Assembly: GCF_002563655.1 (NCBI RefSeq)
Contig: NZ_PDIY01000001.1
Coordinates: forward strand, 605,001 to 669,000
Direction of reading: 5' to 3'
DNA from: Bacillus sp. es.034
GTDB taxonomy: Bacteria > Bacillota > Bacilli > Bacillales > Bacillaceae_B
DNA: 64,000 bases
In this document: positions 61,663 to 64,000 of the stretch, piece after piece
Position numbering within the stretch: the stretch's first letter is position 1
Layout: each line of letters opens with the position of its first letter
Position numbers and translations under genes: made by a program
The notes under the pieces: generated by a model
Databases searched by the model: none
Seen by the model: only the letters and a program-made list of their open reading frames with translations
What the model was told of the DNA's origin: nothing

Positions 61663-61721
61663 ATCTCATCAAACCCTTATCTACGCACCGTTTTTCATTC
61701 TCTTTTATCGTACCCTTTCCA

Positions 61722-61761
61722 ATAAAAAAGTAACCTGTACTGCAAGAAGCAGCAGGTTACT
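61722..61761 (-). terminator. Terminator inside the leader of the FUSC gene
   Basis: Minus strand AGTAACCTG (61753-61761), inner CTG/CAG, CAGGTTACT (61729-61737), then TTTTTTATT. It lies between the promoter at 61804-61832 and the FUSC start at 61662, so it could attenuate transcription. Confidence 0.8.
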
Positions 61762-61803
61762 CACATTCGCTGGTGCACGAAGAGAACGGAATCTATTTGT
61801 ATG

Positions 61804-61832
61804 ATTATAAGGGTTTTGGGCGGGTGGGTAAA
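61804..61832 (-). promoter_or_regulatory. Promoter of the FUSC transcript
   Basis: Minus strand TTTACC (61827-61832), 17-bp spacer, TATAAT (61804-61809). The remainder of the 61663-62019 gap holds the terminator above and the M1 peptidase upstream region; no further gene seen. Confidence 0.65.
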
Positions 61833-62019
61833 GGAAAGTGCTTTGCTCGGCTCTTCCTAGGTCAATACACATAGGTCGCCCTTTCCACCCTACTTGTGAA
61901 TTTCCAAAAATTGAGAAAATAGTATCAAGGGAAGATGCTCCTCTTTACAGAATCCATTAAGTAACCGAAATTCTCCATTAAATATATGATGGAGTTTCTA
62001 ACTTATAGGAGGGATAAAA

Positions 62020-63525
62020 ATGAAGATGAGCGGTTTAACGAAACGAATATCAATGGGAGCCATTGCACTCGTATGTTCAATCGGAGTCGCTTTGCCTGCT
62101 TCCGCAATCGGAACGGATTCTATGAAAAAAGAACCTAAAGGGGCTTATGTCCCATCCGAAACACCTGATCTTTCAACACTCCACTCCCAGCCATTCTCCA
62201 AAAAAGGCAAGCAGAAGAATGAGCATGCTCTTGGTCCTGCTAAACCTTCTTACACCATCGATGTAGACTATAACTCTGCCACTCATAAGGCGGCCGGCAC
62301 CCTGGAAGTAACGTTTAAGAATAATATTAAAAACAACTTAAGCGAATTGTATTTCAATCTTTGGGGAAATGCCGAGGTTTTTAAAGAAAACGGCGGCGGA
62401 ATGAATGTTTCCGATGTAAAAGTAAACGGGAAAAACGCCTCATTCGAAATAAATGAAACAGCACTACATATCAAGGAACTTTCATTGAGCAAAAATAAGA
62501 AATCAACCGTCAGCATGGATTTCGAAGTGAGCTTACCTGAACAACAGGATCGATTCGGATGGTACGGCGATACAGTTTCCATGGGAAACTGGTTCCCGAT
62601 CCTTGCGGTTTATGACGACGAGGGATGGAATGTCGATCCTTACTATCCATACGGGGAATCCTTCTATTCTCTATCGGGGAAATTTGATGTGACGGTCACA
62701 ACCGATAAAGACCAGGTGATTGTCGCTACTGGGGAAGAAATCGGCAAGGCTGAGGTTTCTGCTGGTAAAGCCACCCACCGCTATAAAGCCAAAGATGTAC
62801 GTGATTTCGCCCTGGAAATGAATCCAAATTACCGGGTGATCTCTACTAAGGTCAATAATGTCAAAGTGAATGTTTATTATTCAGACGAGCACTCCAAATA
62901 CGCCGCTGCCCTTCTTGAATCCGGGGAAGACAGTATCAGGCTCTTCAGTGAGAAATTCGGCCAATACCCTTGGCCCGAGCTTGACGTCGTCACGATGGAA
63001 GGCTGGTTCGGCGGTATGGAGTATCCACAGCTTGTCATGATCAGTCTTGCCGGGGATCGTCCACTTGACTGGGCCAAATCGGTCAATGCACACGAAATCG
63101 GTCATCAATGGTTCTACGGCATTATCGGGAATAACGAATATGATGAACCGTGGCTCGACGAATCCTTCGCCAGTTTCGCTGCTGCTTTATATGACGGGGA
63201 ACTCGATTCACTACAAGTAGACCCTGTTGATGATTCACATTATCACCTTTCAAGCCAGATTTCGGATTTCACTGCAAGAGCCGATGATGGAGGAATCGGT
63301 GCTTATTATCATATGATCTATGATTATGGATCCAGCACAATCAATGATCTACGTGAGACGCTTGGTGACGAGTCGTTTTATTCGGCCATGCAAAACTATT
63401 TTAAACAGCAGAAATTCGGCATTTCCACAACCCGTGACTTTATCGCGTCTATGGAGAAATCTACGGGCAGAGATTTAATGCCATTCTTCAGAAGTCATCG
63501 GGTGCTGCTTTCAGATCAGGAATAG
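62020..63525 (+). CDS. Secreted M1-family zinc metallopeptidase
   Basis: 501 residues with a signal peptide (about 1-30, SIGVALPASA cleavage area). The zinc site HEIGH is at 358-362 with the third ligand Glu in WLDESFASF, and FGGMEYPQL is the substrate-binding GxMEN-like motif. M1 enzymes are aminopeptidases; this one acts outside the cell. AGGAGG precedes the ATG. Confidence 0.92.
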   Translation: MKMSGLTKRISMGAIALVCSIGVALPASAIGTDSMKKEPKGAYVPSETPDLSTLHSQPFSKKGKQKNEHALGPAKPSYTIDVDYNSATHKAAGTLEVTFKNNIKNNLSELYFNLWGNAEVFKENGGGMNVSDVKVNGKNASFEINETALHIKELSLSKNKKSTVSMDFEVSLPEQQDRFGWYGDTVSMGNWFPILAVYDDEGWNVDPYYPYGESFYSLSGKFDVTVTTDKDQVIVATGEEIGKAEVSAGKATHRYKAKDVRDFALEMNPNYRVISTKVNNVKVNVYYSDEHSKYAAALLESGEDSIRLFSEKFGQYPWPELDVVTMEGWFGGMEYPQLVMISLAGDRPLDWAKSVNAHEIGHQWFYGIIGNNEYDEPWLDESFASFAAALYDGELDSLQVDPVDDSHYHLSSQISDFTARADDGGIGAYYHMIYDYGSSTINDLRETLGDESFYSAMQNYFKQQKFGISTTRDFIASMEKSTGRDLMPFFRSHRVLLSDQE

Positions 63526-63530
63526 ACAAG

Positions 63531-63569
63531 AAAAAACCGGTCAGCCCAAAAGGACCAACCGGTTTTTTC
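63531..63569. terminator. Bidirectional terminator between peptidase gene and glmS
   Basis: AAAAAACCGGT, loop, AACCGGTTTTTT. Confidence 0.9.
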
Positions 63570-63579
63570 TATTCAACCC

Positions 63580-64000
63580 TTACTCAACCGTAACCGACTT
63601 AGCCAGGTTACGCGGCTTATCTACATCGCAATCGCGGTGCAGGGCAGCATAGTAAGAGATTAATTGTAATGGGATGACAGAGATAAGAGGTGTTAACAAT
63701 GGGTTAACCTCCGGGATGACGAAGCGATCTTCTTCGTCTTCTAGACCTTTCATGGAAATGATACAAGGGTTGGCTCCACGAGCGACTACCTCTTTCACAT
63801 TCCCTCTGATGCCTAGGTTTACTTCTTCCTGTGTTGCAAGGGCAACGATCGGTGTACCTTCTTCGATAAGGGCGATCGTACCGTGTTTAAGCTCTCCTCC
63901 GGCAAATCCTTCTGCCTGGATGTAAGAGATTTCTTTCAGCTTCAATGCACCTTCAAGACCTACATAGAAGTCCAGTGAACGACCGATGAAGAAACAATTG
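63580..64000 (-). CDS. glmS: Glucosamine-6-phosphate synthase, C-terminal part (cut by window edge)
   Basis: The frame runs off the window at 64000; only the last about 139 residues are seen. They belong to the second SIS isomerase domain: [40 protein letters not shown], then the ending NLAKSVTVE with the conserved C-terminal loop. The enzyme makes glucosamine-6-phosphate from fructose-6-phosphate and glutamine. Whether the upstream glmS ribozyme exists cannot be seen. Confidence 0.95.
   Translation of the reverse strand, partial: NCFFIGRSLDFYVGLEGALKLKEISYIQAEGFAGGELKHGTIALIEEGTPIVALATQEEVNLGIRGNVKEVVARGANPCIISMKGLEDEEDRFVIPEVNPLLTPLISVIPLQLISYYAALHRDCDVDKPRNLAKSVTVE

Overview
The window looks like a chromosomal segment of a low-to-moderate-GC, endospore-forming Bacillaceae species outside the B. 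subtilis group proper. Support comes from the sigB/rsb stressosome operon, a cmpA-like spore cortex regulator, a T-box, an S-box, ring-shaped clusters of tRNA genes without introns, strong AGGAGG ribosome binding sites with frequent TTG and GTG starts, and a backbone order that follows the known B. subtilis region (ddl, murF, cshA, ydbS, ydbT, ydcA, acpS, ydcC, alr, ndoAI, ndoA, rsbR to rsbX, tex, cmpA, ydcK, tRNA genes). I cannot name the species from sequence alone. No rRNA, phage, insertion sequence or CRISPR array was seen.

Layout. 1-900: seven tRNA genes on the minus strand behind one consensus promoter. 965-9953: SprT-like protein, CmpA, Tex, the complete SigB partner-switching operon (with an internal SigB-type promoter before rsbV) and the NdoAI/NdoA toxin-antitoxin pair. 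10080-23235: cell-envelope and housekeeping genes (alr, LolA-like lipoprotein, acpS, rhomboid protease, two bacterial PH-domain proteins, uvsE, a NERD protein, cshA, an esterase, murF, ddl). 23535-33805: a dicarboxylate-type symporter, a GNAT enzyme, a SelD-associated type of FAD oxidoreductase, then a seven-gene minus-strand cluster (solute-binding protein, two permeases, ATPase, TVP38/TMEM64 membrane protein, CDP-alcohol phosphatidyltransferase, disulfide oxidoreductase) that recalls the uncharacterised E. coli ynjBCD/ydjXZ/ynjF neighbourhood. 33847-47103: sfsA, a rodA/ftsW paralogue, T-box-controlled argS, DedA and lipid kinase genes, two unlisted small ORFs, a LysM-CAP protein, a CBS protein, an alanine-type symporter and cardiolipin synthase. 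47389-63525: MFS transporter, S-box-controlled NhaC-family transporter, several enzymes, a fused orphan ABC permease, an EAL phosphodiesterase behind a class II c-di-GMP riboswitch, mpg, CAP lipoprotein, DUF4097 protein, FUSC protein and a secreted M1 peptidase. 63580-64000: the 3' part of glmS, cut by the window edge.

The most interesting signals are (i) the c-di-GMP-II riboswitch upstream of the EAL gene, whose 3' helix strand can pair either in the aptamer or in a terminator, implying that c-di-GMP switches on its own degradation; (ii) the Ynj-like transport/redox/lipid cluster of unknown function; (iii) five TTGCGTC-type boxes spaced by 20-21 bp, two helical turns, upstream of the NERD gene; (iv) a promoter-terminator arrangement upstream of the FUSC gene that suggests attenuation; and (v) the natural fusion of two Dpp-type permease domains without a partner ATPase nearby.
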